Part shown: piece after piece, positions 33,970 to 44,952 of the stretch | Layout: each line of letters begins with the position of its first letter | Position numbering within the stretch: position 1 is the stretch's first letter | Origin: Ceratodon purpureus | Lineage: Eukaryota > Streptophyta > Bryopsida > Pseudoditrichales > Ditrichaceae | Length of the DNA stretch: 64,000 nt | Direction of reading: 5' to 3' | NCBI GenBank assembly: GCA_014871385.1 | Contig: CM026424.1 | Location: forward strand, 7,431,320-7,495,319 | The notes under the pieces: model-generated | What the model saw: the letters and a program-made list of their open reading frames with translations, nothing else | Told to the model about the DNA's origin: nothing | The model's database searches: none | Made by a program: the position numbers and the translations under genes

Positions 33970-34784
33970 TTAGGCTGATCCAGCGGATCCGCCATCCATG
34001 CGACAGTGCGATACTGCAATTCCTTCCTCCAGGTCTGGATCCAAAACCAAAATAAGCATGTTGAAATGAGTGATTTTGCACACACTCCAGCTAACTAACC
34101 ATGAAGAATGTACTGTACTCCTGAAAAGTATGTCAAGCAAGGAAGTGGACATGCCACAGACACAGCGGCATATTGTGCATACAATTTTGACAAATTGGGA
34201 ATCTCTCGAGCACAGGGACGTTCATCCTGGATTCAACTAAACTTGATGCAGCAGGGACGCATACAGACTTGATGTGTCCAAATGATTATGTATTCGGAGG
34301 TTGGAGGACATAGTTGAAACAATAGACTCATTTTAATCACCTGATCCGTCTCGACTGGAATTGCTGGGTAGCTCACTAGGTTGCATCTCAAGTGTCTCAG
34401 GTGCAATAGAAACTTCTCTGCGCTCACACGTTAAGCTTCTCCAAACCACAGAGTTCTTGATGCATCCCCAAATGCAGGCCCCCATTAGAAACACTCCCAG
34501 CGGCACCGCGGTGATTCTCAGCCACTCTATCATCATGTCTTGACTTCTGTCAGGCTCCAAGAATCCAACAGTACTAATTTAGAATATTACTCCCGTGACT
34601 CAAAAATTTGCACATGCCTACCGTACTTGCTGGGGAATGAAACTAACACTCACGTTACGGTGGTGGCGTCTAGTGAAGCCGTGGGGCTGCCGGATGATTC
34701 TCTAACCGCAGCAGCTAACTCCATCACTGCCATGTTCACGACGAAGAGCATAATCCACATGTAAACAGTAACATTGGAAGTCAT
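33970..34784 (-). CDS. SMP copy 2: small protein with signal-like N-terminus and one further hydrophobic segment
   Basis: Minus-strand exons 34784-34654, 34573-34341 and 34034-33970 join in phase into 142 residues. The start MTSNVTVYMWIMLFVVNM followed by AVMELAAAV reads like a signal peptide or first membrane anchor. A short Ser/Thr-rich stretch follows, then a second hydrophobic segment at about residues 62-82 (ITAVPLGVFLMGACIWGCI, two Cys) and a charged tail (SLTCERREV, then Pro/Ser/Glu-rich). The final exon (DLEEGIAVSHCRMDGGSAGS) has five extra residues compared with copy 1 but ends at the same stop. I do not recognise the family. Intron positions and phases match copy 1. It shares an intergenic region with a plus-strand USL 5' end, so co-expression with USL is plausible. 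Membrane or secretory location is inferred. Confidence 0.62.
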
Positions 34785-35571
34785 ACCAAATACCTGTTTG
34801 TCTGCGTGTGCAAAAGAATACAGTCAGAGTTAGCCCAGACGTGGACATCGCAGTAATTCTTGCCGACTGAAGTTGACAAAGGAGCACGTCATTGTGAAAC
34901 GAGTCCACCCGTCCCTAGCTACTGCTGCAAGTTTACAACAATCAAACTGGGCAATCCAATTCTAAGAGCAACTCATTCATCCGACTCTGATACTCGGCTG
35001 ATTGATCAATTTTTAGTAGAGTAGACTGTAATGATGGATTGGTGGATTAGTGGCGTCAGCATTGTTTCCCTGAGGCACACACCAGCTATCACTGCGACTT
35101 GCCACACGAAGCCTAGAGTTAAATCAGTGCAGTTCATCAGACTCGAAATAATGAACAACGTGATGATGAACGGGGGATAAAATCAACACTCTAGCAGAGA
35201 ATCGCTCAAAAGACAGCTAGTTTTGTGGTTCAGCAACTCATGTTCATACCAAAAAATAAGTTCTTAGTTTAACTAAAGCGCTCACCCGAGGACTGATGCT
35301 CACCCGAGGACTCTGGGACTCTGTGCTTCCACAACGGACCTCCTGGAAATGCGTCCAGAAAATAAAGACCGCTCCGTATTCTGAACAACTATTCACAGAC
35401 AGATTCACCAAACAGATTTGCAAGTTCGCGATTAAACAAGGCCTAAACAAACTAGAACAATCAAACTGAGGATGAGAGTGGGAGTGTGAGTCTAGAGGAG
35501 AGAGGTGGGAAAGAAGCTGGATGCGTGCTGCATAAAATCACTCAATGTGAGTGCCAGAAGTGGTCACCTCG

Positions 35572-35580
35572 CCTTTTATA
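35572..35580 (-). promoter_or_regulatory. TATA box of SMP copy 2
   Basis: TATAAAAGG on the minus strand, the counterpart of 7481-7489. Most of the leader downstream is alignable between the copies. Confidence 0.6.
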
Positions 35581-35633
35581 CCACAGCCTGCGCAGGAATT
35601 TCTGTGCGTGAGGCGACGCTGCTCTCATGCCAT

Positions 35634-36354
35634 TCCGATGTCGGATTGCTGCATCTATTGCACTCCTGGAACTGTTCGTGCATTTTTTAGACTTTTCTCA
35701 TGAGTAAGGCGCGCCGTCTGGAATGGCCGGATGTATGAGAGGCCACTCTCCGATGTCGGAATAACCCCTGCGCCCAGCCCAGTGAATCAATGATTTTGCA
35801 TCAAGACTGTACTGGCACACTTGGCCACGGTGCGGCATATATGAGAGAGCTGATTAAATTCCGACATCGGATTTGCAAGGCTTGACTATGAAAGGCATCG
35901 AATCCTGGAGTAGAATACTATATTTGCTGACGACTTTCTCGAGGTGTGGAGTGCTGCACTACTGTAGTCGGTCGGTCGACGAAGTTCGCTATGCTCCCCA
36001 GCAAATCCGATGTCGGAAATACCCATCAAACCAGATGGGTTGTCTACCTCAGCCATATGAATTGAATATTAATTTGCTGAAACCAGTTGTGCACATTCAA
36101 GGAAGATACAATGGCCAAATGGTGGCCGCCACGACGCTATGCTTAAGCTGATCCCCAGCTCCACTTTTCCAGCGATAATCCTGCACGAAGTGATGCAGGT
36201 CTTTTCCGATGTCGGAAATCAAATGTGCTGAATCACCCTCGCCTCCACCCTCTGCGGGAAGTGGGCCCACAATCACAAAACTTTTGACGAGGTCCCCGCA
36301 AGCATCCATAACAGCTGCTCTTCTTTAGGGAGAACCCCTAATTCCGATATCGGA
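35634..36354. promoter_or_regulatory. Cluster of six perfect TCCGAYRTCGGA palindromes in a divergent promoter
   Basis: Perfect sites lie at 35,634-35,645, 35,749-35,760, 35,860-35,871, 36,006-36,017, 36,205-36,216 and 36,343-36,354. A decayed site (TCCGATATCACA) is at 36,887-36,898. They fill the gap between the minus-strand SMP copy 2 promoter and the plus-strand USL-like exon at 36,760. Spacings are 111 to 199 bp. Confidence 0.7.
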
Positions 36355-36759
36355 AAATCACTCTTGAAAGTGTCGGCAATGACCTTGCTGCACATTTGTC
36401 CTCCTTCAATTGCAGAACTGCTCTGTCTAACTTTTGAGTACGGTGGGTCTGATCATGCTCTGTTGTTTGTCACCGTTTGAGTTATATGGCATCGTTGCGG
36501 CTCGGTCTCTACACCGTCACTCCCAAGAGGTCGGTGCTCTAGATCTTTTACCCAAGGTGAGTGCAATTCGGTGAGATCTAGATATAGCGTCTGATTTCTC
36601 ATTATTACGATCGGTCAGGATTCTGTTTACAATTCCACTTCCACTCTTTAAGGCTTTGCTAGATTAGGTGAAGGTACGGTGTGGAACAAGAGCTTGGTTT
36701 TTGACGGGTTTTCGTTGTTTGTGATTTCAGGAGGTCGTTGATCCTGCCACTTCGAAAGC

Positions 36760-36876
36760 ATGGCGGCCGAAAAGTTTCCCACATTGGACCAGATGACAGG
36801 TGCTAGGGCTGGGGAATACCGTTCGGATCATAACCCCATGAACACCTCCGAGGTTGTTGATACTCTAAGGGAATAG
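36760..36876 (+). pseudogene. Truncated USL-like 5' end (exon 1 relic)
   Basis: An ATG after a leader acceptor (GTGATTTCAG, then GGTCGTTGATCCTG, as in USL) opens 38 codons beginning MAAEKFPTLDQMTGAR. This parallels the USL copy 2 start MAAASLPMLDQMAGAR. The frame ends at TAG and no further USL exon follows before the AT-rich spacer. A probable leader donor (CCCAAGGTGAGTG) lies near 36,555. It is the stump of a third USL gene arranged head-to-head with SMP copy 2. Whether it is still transcribed is unknown. Confidence 0.65.
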
Positions 36877-36899
36877 ACAGCTCTCTTCCGATATCACAC

Positions 36900-37400
36900 A
36901 TTTAGTCTAAAAGTGTTCTTGAAAAAATAAACTCATAAAATCAAGCTTCCAAAATATCTCCAAAAATCACTACACCTAAAGTACTACATTATAACCCATC
37001 ACAACAAATTTCATCCACTTATTGTCAATATCTTATTCGTAATTGAATTACAAAATAATTTTTTATTTTATGTTTCAAAATTTATCATAAAAGATTAGTG
37101 ATAACAGTCATAGATCTAACCGTATAGATAGAATCTAAAATTCAAGATGTATAACTTTTATTTATACATCAAGTTCTAAATATTCATATTGATTGCATTT
37201 TATAATGCATCTTTACAAAACTGCCTAAAATGGACATGGGTGAGGACGCTTAGGGGTTAAAGTATCTAGGTTAATATATATATATTCAAATTTTAGTCTA
37301 AATGAAAGGATTTTAACTAGTAATTGGACCATTCCATTTGGATGACTTTACACTATGTGCTGATCTTGTGGTTCAACGATTCTAGTAGTTACTTGATCTA
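36900..37400. other. AT-rich spacer start in unit 2
   Basis: AT-rich, no gene. The part from about 37,256 aligns with the unit 1 sequence that flanks the MITE at 8281-8690 on both sides, giving a clean empty site for that insertion. Confidence 0.55.
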
Positions 37401-37792
37401 AGGTATACACACCTATGACCGATAACTTAAGCATTTCAGCATAGTAAATCTTGGGTTATCAAGAAGGAGTTATTTTTTGTGTGTAAGAAAATAAGGTTCA
37501 TGAAGAATGAGCTTTTTTTCAAAATTAATTAAGTAAAATTATAATTACTACAAATTTTTTTGTTCAAAAGTTGGTCAAAACCCATGATCACATATAGCTT
37601 CATCCATCACCGACAACAACAAGAGTAGTGAACAACAACATGTCCGTAACACTCACAGAGGCATTCTATTGGAGTACGCATCCTAAATATACTATTCATC
37701 AATTATCGGCTACTGGTTTTCTATTGCTCAGCAATGGGAAAGCCTACTTATCTGTCATGAGTGTGTTATTGGTCATGGATGTGTACACCTTA
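37401..37792. mobile_element. MITE (about 390 bp), same family as 8281-8690, different position
   Basis: The left end is AGGTATACACACCTATGACC; the right end is its diverged inverted copy, ending GGATGTGTACACCT. TA flanks both ends. Unit 1 is empty at this site (around 8815). The two units thus carry the same family at neighbouring but different places. Confidence 0.75.
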
Positions 37793-37922
37793 GGGACATC
37801 AAATAATAGAGTCTTCATTTACATGTCTAATCATAAGATCACATGCAAGGTTTATTGTCTTCACTCATAGGATAAAAGACTATGGAATGGTGCAAAGTCC
37901 TCACAAGTTCAAATTCTCATGT

Positions 37923-38779
37923 TTAACCTCTAAAGTTGAAAGGCCTCAAAACGACCAAAAACCCCCAAAATTAGACACTTTCATTACAAGGTGTAAGTTT
38001 TTAAAGTTTTGATATATTTTAGGGAAAAGAATCGTAGGATCTAGTACTTTACTTGTACATGTATATGTACCCCAAATCTTAGATTCAAACTCCTTGCCGT
38101 TTGTGAGATCATAACGTTCTAAATTGAAAAAAAAGTTTTTTTCTCTTTTTGCAAAATGGGTTTCAAGTGTTTTGTGAGCCAAAAAAACCAATTTCAAAAG
38201 CAAACTAGATGTGAGGATCTTCAAATTATTGTTCCTAGATGGATTAGGAGTATGTCCATGGGATTTTTTTCCTCATACAACCTACAAAACCTAAAGAAAA
38301 TTATGCTTGATTTTTCACATGGAGGTATGCTGAAATTCAAATGCAAAGGCCGGTCTATGATAGTAAAAAAGGCATATAGAGAAATATTGGATTGGAAATC
38401 CGAGCGGTGAGATCATGCCTTCAAATTTTATTTACATGTAGGAAAAATAAAACTTGGAAAAAAGTAAAATCTCAATTTTTGATGAATTTTTGAAGTTACT
38501 ATGATCTAATTAATTTTGGGCAGATTTTGAGCATATACTTCAGTTTTGGGCAGATTTCAGTATGGCCAAATAGTGTTTTCAAATTTTGAGTGCGGATATC
38601 TGCTAAAGTATGCGGAATTTTCAAGCATAAGTGGTCTTGTTAAGAAGATACAAAAATTTCCCATGTTGTGCCAAAGTTAGAGCCACATCCGGTAAAATTT
38701 GACTCATAGGGAGCATGACCGGACCCTAAATCATACCAAAACTGTTGAGTTGATGCTTTAGGGGTTAACCTCTAAAGTT
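37923..38779. mobile_element. Insertion of about 840 bp flanked by a 15-bp direct repeat, unit 2 only
   Basis: TTAACCTCTAAAGTT occurs at 37,923-37,937 and again at 38,765-38,779. Unit 1 has a single related TTAACTCCTTAAGTT near 8951 and no insert. The last bases before the right repeat (CTTTAGGGG) complement part of the repeat, hinting at short inverted ends. Two open frames inside (92 codons minus, 84 codons plus) show no recognisable domain. Element class unknown. Confidence 0.6.
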
Positions 38780-40712
38780 TCTTGGTATTTTTTAAATCAT
38801 AATTGCAGGAAACACGCCCTTACTATTAACAACTTATTGATTTCTAAACTTGGACATAAAATGGAATATGTAACCGTAGGATTTTGTACCTACCTTGTCT
38901 AAAAAGGTGTATATCAAATTAGAGCATAACTGAGCGCACATATTGGGAGTTTATAAGATTTAAACTCACTATAAATGTTTTTTTGACACTGTCAAAACAT
39001 TACACCTAAGTTTTAATGCTGCAAAAGTATATCTTACAAACACATTTGATCTAAAGAGGGTCATCAATTCTTGTATGTGTGGAAGTTAAGTATATCCTCA
39101 CAAAGTTTAAGCCATATATGTAGTTTAAAAGGGAAAAAATCCTTGTTTTTATCAATGGAGGTTTCTTGAAAATGCATTACGTTTCCAAAACTAGAACTAG
39201 CAAAAGGATAATTCCAACATGTCTAATTGAAAATCCAAACATTAGATGTGTTCTTGTCAATGAGAGAAAGAACCACCAAAAACTTTAGTGAAATTTGAGT
39301 AAAACTTGAATTTATGGAATTTTTCAAAGTAGAAATGATATAATTCTTTGTTATTTCTAAGGGCAATTTTGATATGAGTGGGTCTTGTGGATGGATCCGG
39401 TACCATGTCACAAAATTAGATGAAATATTTTAAGTCCAAATGAAAACCAAATATTGGAAGTAATTTTTTAAGTATATGAAATGATAATTGTCATTTGGAT
39501 GAAAATTTTGAAGCAATGAGACAGCTTACCCTAGATGGAAACCATTGGTTAGATGAATAATGTTTACTAAACAAAACTATCATCAATGTGTATGGATGAA
39601 AAAATAGTGGGGCCATTATTTTACATGTGCCTACCTTTTGAAATATAGTCTTATCCCATTTAGCCCTTATGAATGACGGGTAGCTTAATTTGGAAAATGG
39701 AGATTGTGGTTGATAAGTGACTCCCTAGATTTAGAGCAGATTCTTCCAAAATCAATAACTTTTGTATATTAACTTCAGATTATTTAAAAAATTGTACCAT
39801 TGGAAAGCCACTAGTAAAAGCTAAGTATAGTAAAAATATTAGGAAATTTTGGAAATCCAAGAACTTAAAATAGCATGCCTAGAATTGTTGCAACTACAAT
39901 GTGGTCTCAAGAAATTTATGGATTAATGGAAGTGGGTCATGTGATGTTTGAAACACTTTTTAATTAGCCGATGACCTATATTCATTAGCTAATGATGAGT
40001 TGTTTAAAATTTAGGTTAACTATTTTATTGCAAATAATTTGCTTTGTTTTATGTAAACTACATTTATCATAAGTTCATTATTCTTCCTAAAAGTAAATTA
40101 TTTTTAATGTATATATTCCAAAGGTAAAAACTAAAGAATGGTCTAAAGCCATTCACAAGCTCAAAGTTTCATATCTTATGAAATAGGTCTTTAATTCTTG
40201 GCCCATGTCTTTAATCAATGGCAATATGTTTTTAACGTTGTTAATACTTTTATTACATATAATTTGTTCTTACCACTAAATGTTTATTATTTAAATAATA
40301 TTTAAGACAATATATTACTATATTGTATAATTTATTTTTATCCAAGATCGTTTTGTGCCAAAAATTATTTATTTACATAATTTTCTACTTTAAAATGTTC
40401 ATATATAATACATTGCCTTTAGATCTACGTTTGTCAAGCAAGTTAACCAATAGATGTTCGAATGTAAGAAATAGCAAAATGGGTGCACGCCCTAAACACA
40501 AACCTTCACACCCCATTGAGAGGCTTCATGGATAGAGACATATTTGCTTAAATGTGTATTGGTATATGAAGACTTGTAAAAATAACTTGAAGGTGGTTCA
40601 CAAGACATGCTCTTCATTAATTTTCTTTCTTTACTCTTTAATATTACTACTAGTTAACAATCATCAAGAAAAAATGTGAGTGCAATTGTATCTAAATGTA
40701 ATATTGACTAGG
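38780..40712. other. AT-rich non-coding spacer of unit 2, first part
   Basis: Collinear with about 8.95-10.8 kb of unit 1. A unit 2-specific insert of about 100 bp lies at about 40,446-40,548. No gene seen. Confidence 0.55.
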
Positions 40713-41542
40713 GGGTCCACTTTTTGGGAGGTGTTCTATATCACTTGTGGCCAAGGGGTATTTTTTTGAGGAGTATTTTGATGCCTTAAAGTAATTAAAT
40801 GAACCCTTCAATTACCTAATTTTCTAATTTATCGTAGTTTTGAGGGCCATATAATTACTTATAATTTAAGTCTGAGAGTAATTTTTCTACCCCTTAAATT
40901 ATTGTAACAAATTAAAGTAAAGTAAAAAGGTGAAATTGTGTTGATACAAATGACACAAGGAACTTCTGCATATAAAAGACACAGTTACTGACTAAGTGAA
41001 GAACAATATTGGATAAAGACTAAGGCGGAAAGACTCAAGCAGAAATCCTCTAAAAATCCAACATCTTTACAGCCGCTTCAAAACCTATACACCGCGAAAT
41101 ATCATACCCCTTATTCAAACCAAATCTGTGCCAAAAATAATGATGCCTCAAAGCCATTCGAGAACCTAAAGATGCCATTTTTTTAAGTTCATCCATAAAT
41201 TCTGAGAAACGCGAATGAAATGAGCTTAAAATCCCGAAGTTCATCTAGCAAAGACAATAGAAAGTAGAAACTTCATTTAGCATCCAATACTTCATCCACC
41301 CTCTACACCTATTTTATAGACAATATATTAGATTAAAATTTTGAAAAGCTCATTTATTATCTAGAACCATATATTAGTTATAATCCCAATTTTCATATTC
41401 TCTTCTCCCTTCTTTTTTCTTAAAATTTTCAAAATTTGACCTCATAAGAATTAAATGGACCATAACTTTGGTCACACCATTCCGGATAAAAAATTCTAAG
41501 TAGCCCCCCCCCCCCCCCCCCCCCCCCCCCCCCAGGGAAATA
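40713..41542. mobile_element. Unit 2-specific insertion of about 830 bp ending in a 30-base C run
   Basis: Unit 1 is uninterrupted here (around 10,795). The insert starts near TAGGGGGTCCACTTTTTGGG and ends with C30 (41,504-41,533) followed by AGGGAA. ATATTGAC lies just outside on the left and ATATTGAT on the right, a plausible 8-bp target duplication with one change, which would fit a hAT-type element. A 64-codon minus-strand frame (41,244-41,050) has no recognised domain. Confidence 0.55.
41504..41533 (+). repeat. Homopolymer of 30 C
   Basis: Thirty C in a row as given; the true length is uncertain because such runs sequence poorly. Confidence 0.9.
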
Positions 41543-43680
41543 TTGATCAACATTCAAGTTAAAGTGACAAGAGACTTTGTAATTAAATACTTCAAGAAAA
41601 TCCATATGACTAGGGTGATTTTAAAATGTTTTTTTATCTGTAAAATACTTCTCAATTTCTTTATCATCATACAATATACAAAGATGTACCCAATCCATAG
41701 CTAATGTAGAGAGGTGAATTTTTGGGCACTTAGCATAATGAGTCCTAAACAAGGTTTATATTAGTTGAAAAATCATTATTTAAGGTTTTTAGTAAATACT
41801 AATGAATAACTAAAGAATGTTTCTTTAGTTATTTTTAATTTCAAGAACTGAAAGATTGGAATAGTTGAAATAATAAAAAGCTAACTATTCCTGTTGGCAT
41901 CATAATAGCTTCATATACTAAAATTGTTTTTTTGCATGTTTTATTCTAATGTAGACTAACAATAGAAAGTACAAGAAGAGTTGATTTGATTGAGGAGAAA
42001 ATCGTTAAAAATATCCACAAAATCGAGATGTTGTTAGTGGGTTCCAAAATTGTTGGATTATTTCATTAATAAGTCAAATTGATGGCCAAATCCTTCAAGT
42101 TTTAAAGAAGCTCATATCGAATTAATATTACACAAAAAAAACTACTACTTTGAGAACAAGTATTTATTAAAACACTTTTGGAAATAAAACAATTTTTGAA
42201 TACATACATATAATATACATACATATATACACACATACACACACATAGACACACACAGAGACATGCACATATACATATCAAAGATCATATTCACATAACT
42301 CAAATTCTTATATAAGCATTTATATCAACTATATCTACATATATACTTTCAATGGCATATATATGTCAAACATGTAAATATGAATATATAACATCGTTAA
42401 TCATGTATATATGTACAAACACCGTTAATCACATACATATGCACATACCACCAATCACATTTATATAGATATTTAACAATCATTTGCGTTAATATACACA
42501 CATAATAAAAATAAAAGTTGTATATCTATGTACATACAACAATCAAATACTCATACATATGTTGCAAATTTCACACAGATGAATATAAAACAAAAGCTAC
42601 AAATCACATATATTTTCACATATCACAAAAATTACAAATTGCTAGCATATTTATGTCCAAACATAATTTTAAAACATTATATGTATGTAATCTCTAAAAA
42701 TGATGTTACATGTATTTAGATAAATTATTATCATAGCATGATAGTAACTTCACCACCTTTAACAAGTAAATAGTTTTTTCTTCTCAAAAAATTATTTCCT
42801 TTCGAGAAATCCAACTATTTATTTTATTTTATTTTCATTTTTTATCAAAAATTATTAAAAATGACTGCAAATGGCTTAGAAATGGCAAAAAAATACATAG
42901 AACAAAATATACAATTTTTGTCTTTTGTCGCCAATGTTTTCCAATTCTTTTGTTTTCATTGAATGATTGTTTCTAGACAAAACTACTAAGTTCCTATTGT
43001 GTATTTCTTGTTTTTTAAGATGTTATTAATATGATATATTCTAATTATCAAACAAATACTACACATGCAACTAAAGTAAGGAAGCCTGTTTCCATTTATC
43101 TGCATACTTTTGGACATTCCAAAAAATGTCTAAGAAACTCACGAAATCCAACATACAATGTAAACAAGAATGCAAACCTACTAGACAGGAAAGTCAATGT
43201 TTGGAATTAGACATACATATAACAAGCATCTTAAAAATTCTTAACGTATTCTCATGTATCCAAAAACTATACCATTCAATGCATAAGAATCATTTTTCTT
43301 TTGCTAATGTGATTTAATAAAAAATAATTTTGTTTATGAATTATAATTGTGTTGGTTGCTAGATTTCTTAGAAATAGACTAGTTTACTGAACGTGGATAA
43401 ATAATTCTAAAATACAAAAAAATAAAAATAAAAATAAAAATTAAAAAATATTATTTTTTTGAATAAAATAAAAATCAGAAATCGTTTTTAGAGAGTTCTA
43501 TCTAATTTAAACCATATGCTAACATTCTTAGTGCATATATAAATTTTTATTTCTTTTTTTGTAAAACTGAAAACCAGATAATTATTATACTCAAGAGAAA
43601 AACCTTGTCACAGAAAATGAAAAAAATAATGAAAAAAATAAAAAAATAAAAGAACAATAAAATACATATATGTTTTGGTT
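41543..43680. other. AT-rich spacer of unit 2 with an (AC/AT)-rich microsatellite block
   Basis: Collinear with about 10.8-12.07 kb and 21.33-21.7 kb of unit 1. The piece at about 42,200-42,560 is an expanded ATAC/CACA/ATAT low-complexity tract not matched in length in unit 1. Near 43,210 lies the unoccupied target site of the LTR element. No gene seen. Confidence 0.55.
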
Positions 43681-43852
43681 TGGGGTGTCTATCCAAGTAC
43701 GGCACCCGTGCCGATTGTTGGTTAGAAAGTCTGCAGTGAACGCAACTCAGCGGTCTGATTACAGTGAAGTGGACCTCTTTAATATTAAAATATTGAAGAG
43801 TTGTGTGGAGGATTGTGTTGAGAAATAATGAAGGGTAACTTACTGTACAGTC

Positions 43853-44332
43853 TCCGATATCAGAAGTAGTCTGGCAGGCGGTGAGTCGGACTAGGTGTTG
43901 TCACCAACTGTATACTGTTGACTCCTCCGAGCTTTGCTCTCCCCCGGTTTTTTTCATCCACAGTCCGGGGAGTTTTTTGGCTTAACCGGATATTATCCTA
44001 CACTTTTAGAAACCAACCGGATTTTGGAAAAAAATTTCGGCTAAGCCTTTAGAAAATGGAGAATATTCTCCAATTTTCCCTTGAAATGATCGGATATTTT
44101 CCTAAGATTTTGAAATCAATTCGGCAATTCTCAATTTCAACCGGCTAGGTTATAACTAAATGCCGGTACTCCCCGTTCATTGTTTTCATCCTTCCAGTCT
44201 CTGGACTTTTTTCAAACTGGTGGGGCCAGGACCAACCTTCCTCCGATATCGGATTAGAATCCACGCCACCCCAACCCACCACATCTCGCAACTTTGTTTC
44301 TCGGATGCCGTGCAGCGACCTCTGGTATCGGA
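43853..44332 (+). promoter_or_regulatory. USL copy 2 promoter: palindromes, no TATA box, extra insertion
   Basis: Sites are TCCGATATCAGA (one mismatch) at 43,853-43,864, perfect TCCGATATCGGA at 44,242-44,253, and TCTGGTATCGGA at 44,321-44,332. About 335 bp (43,884-44,218) are inserted compared with copy 1. The TATATAAG segment of copy 1 is missing after the AAGTCGGAAC stretch. Confidence 0.6.
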
Positions 44333-44952
44333 AACAAACTCAATACAGTATTGATGAAGTCGGAACGTGTTTGCTCGCTTCTTTTGTGAGTTCACGACGT
44401 CTTGAAGGTCAGACTGGTGATCACCTCCTTGCTCATGTTTTAATGCTTGTTGGCGATCACTGACGGCAGCTCTAAGTTTGCTCTTGCTAGCGTGTGTGTA
44501 CTAGAGCTTAGTGCTGGATCGTCGTTCGTCGGTGACTTGGTGTTCTTCGTTTCTAGTCGCTCAACTTCTCTAGGGATATTGTGTCCTGCTTATAACTTGG
44601 AACTGGACTGATTCCGTAGCCTCGTTGGTGTTTCTGGAGTAGAATTTAGTTTTGGGATAATGTATGTTTTGGCGGAGATATGTTCCAACCTGAGCTTTCT
44701 TCGAGGTCGCTCCAACTCATGTGCTCTTACATAATCAGTAAGTGACCCCCCATTATAGCGCTTGGTTAGCAATCGTGGTTTTTGTTTGATTTTATTTCCA
44801 GCAAGTGCTATGAGATTTTGTTGGTATGTACATGAGTGGCCTATTACTCAGCTCTTTTGCAGGCCTGATGTAGATTTGATCAAGGTAGGATTCTGAAGTG
44901 AAATCCATTGTTTGTGAATTCAGAGGGTTGTTGATCCTGGCACTCTGGAGCC

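Noticed and set aside
42203..42560. Long run of ATAC/CACA repeats that might be a satellite or CRISPR-like array
   Set aside because: No fixed repeat unit or spacer pattern; simple low-complexity expansion in an AT-rich plant spacer.
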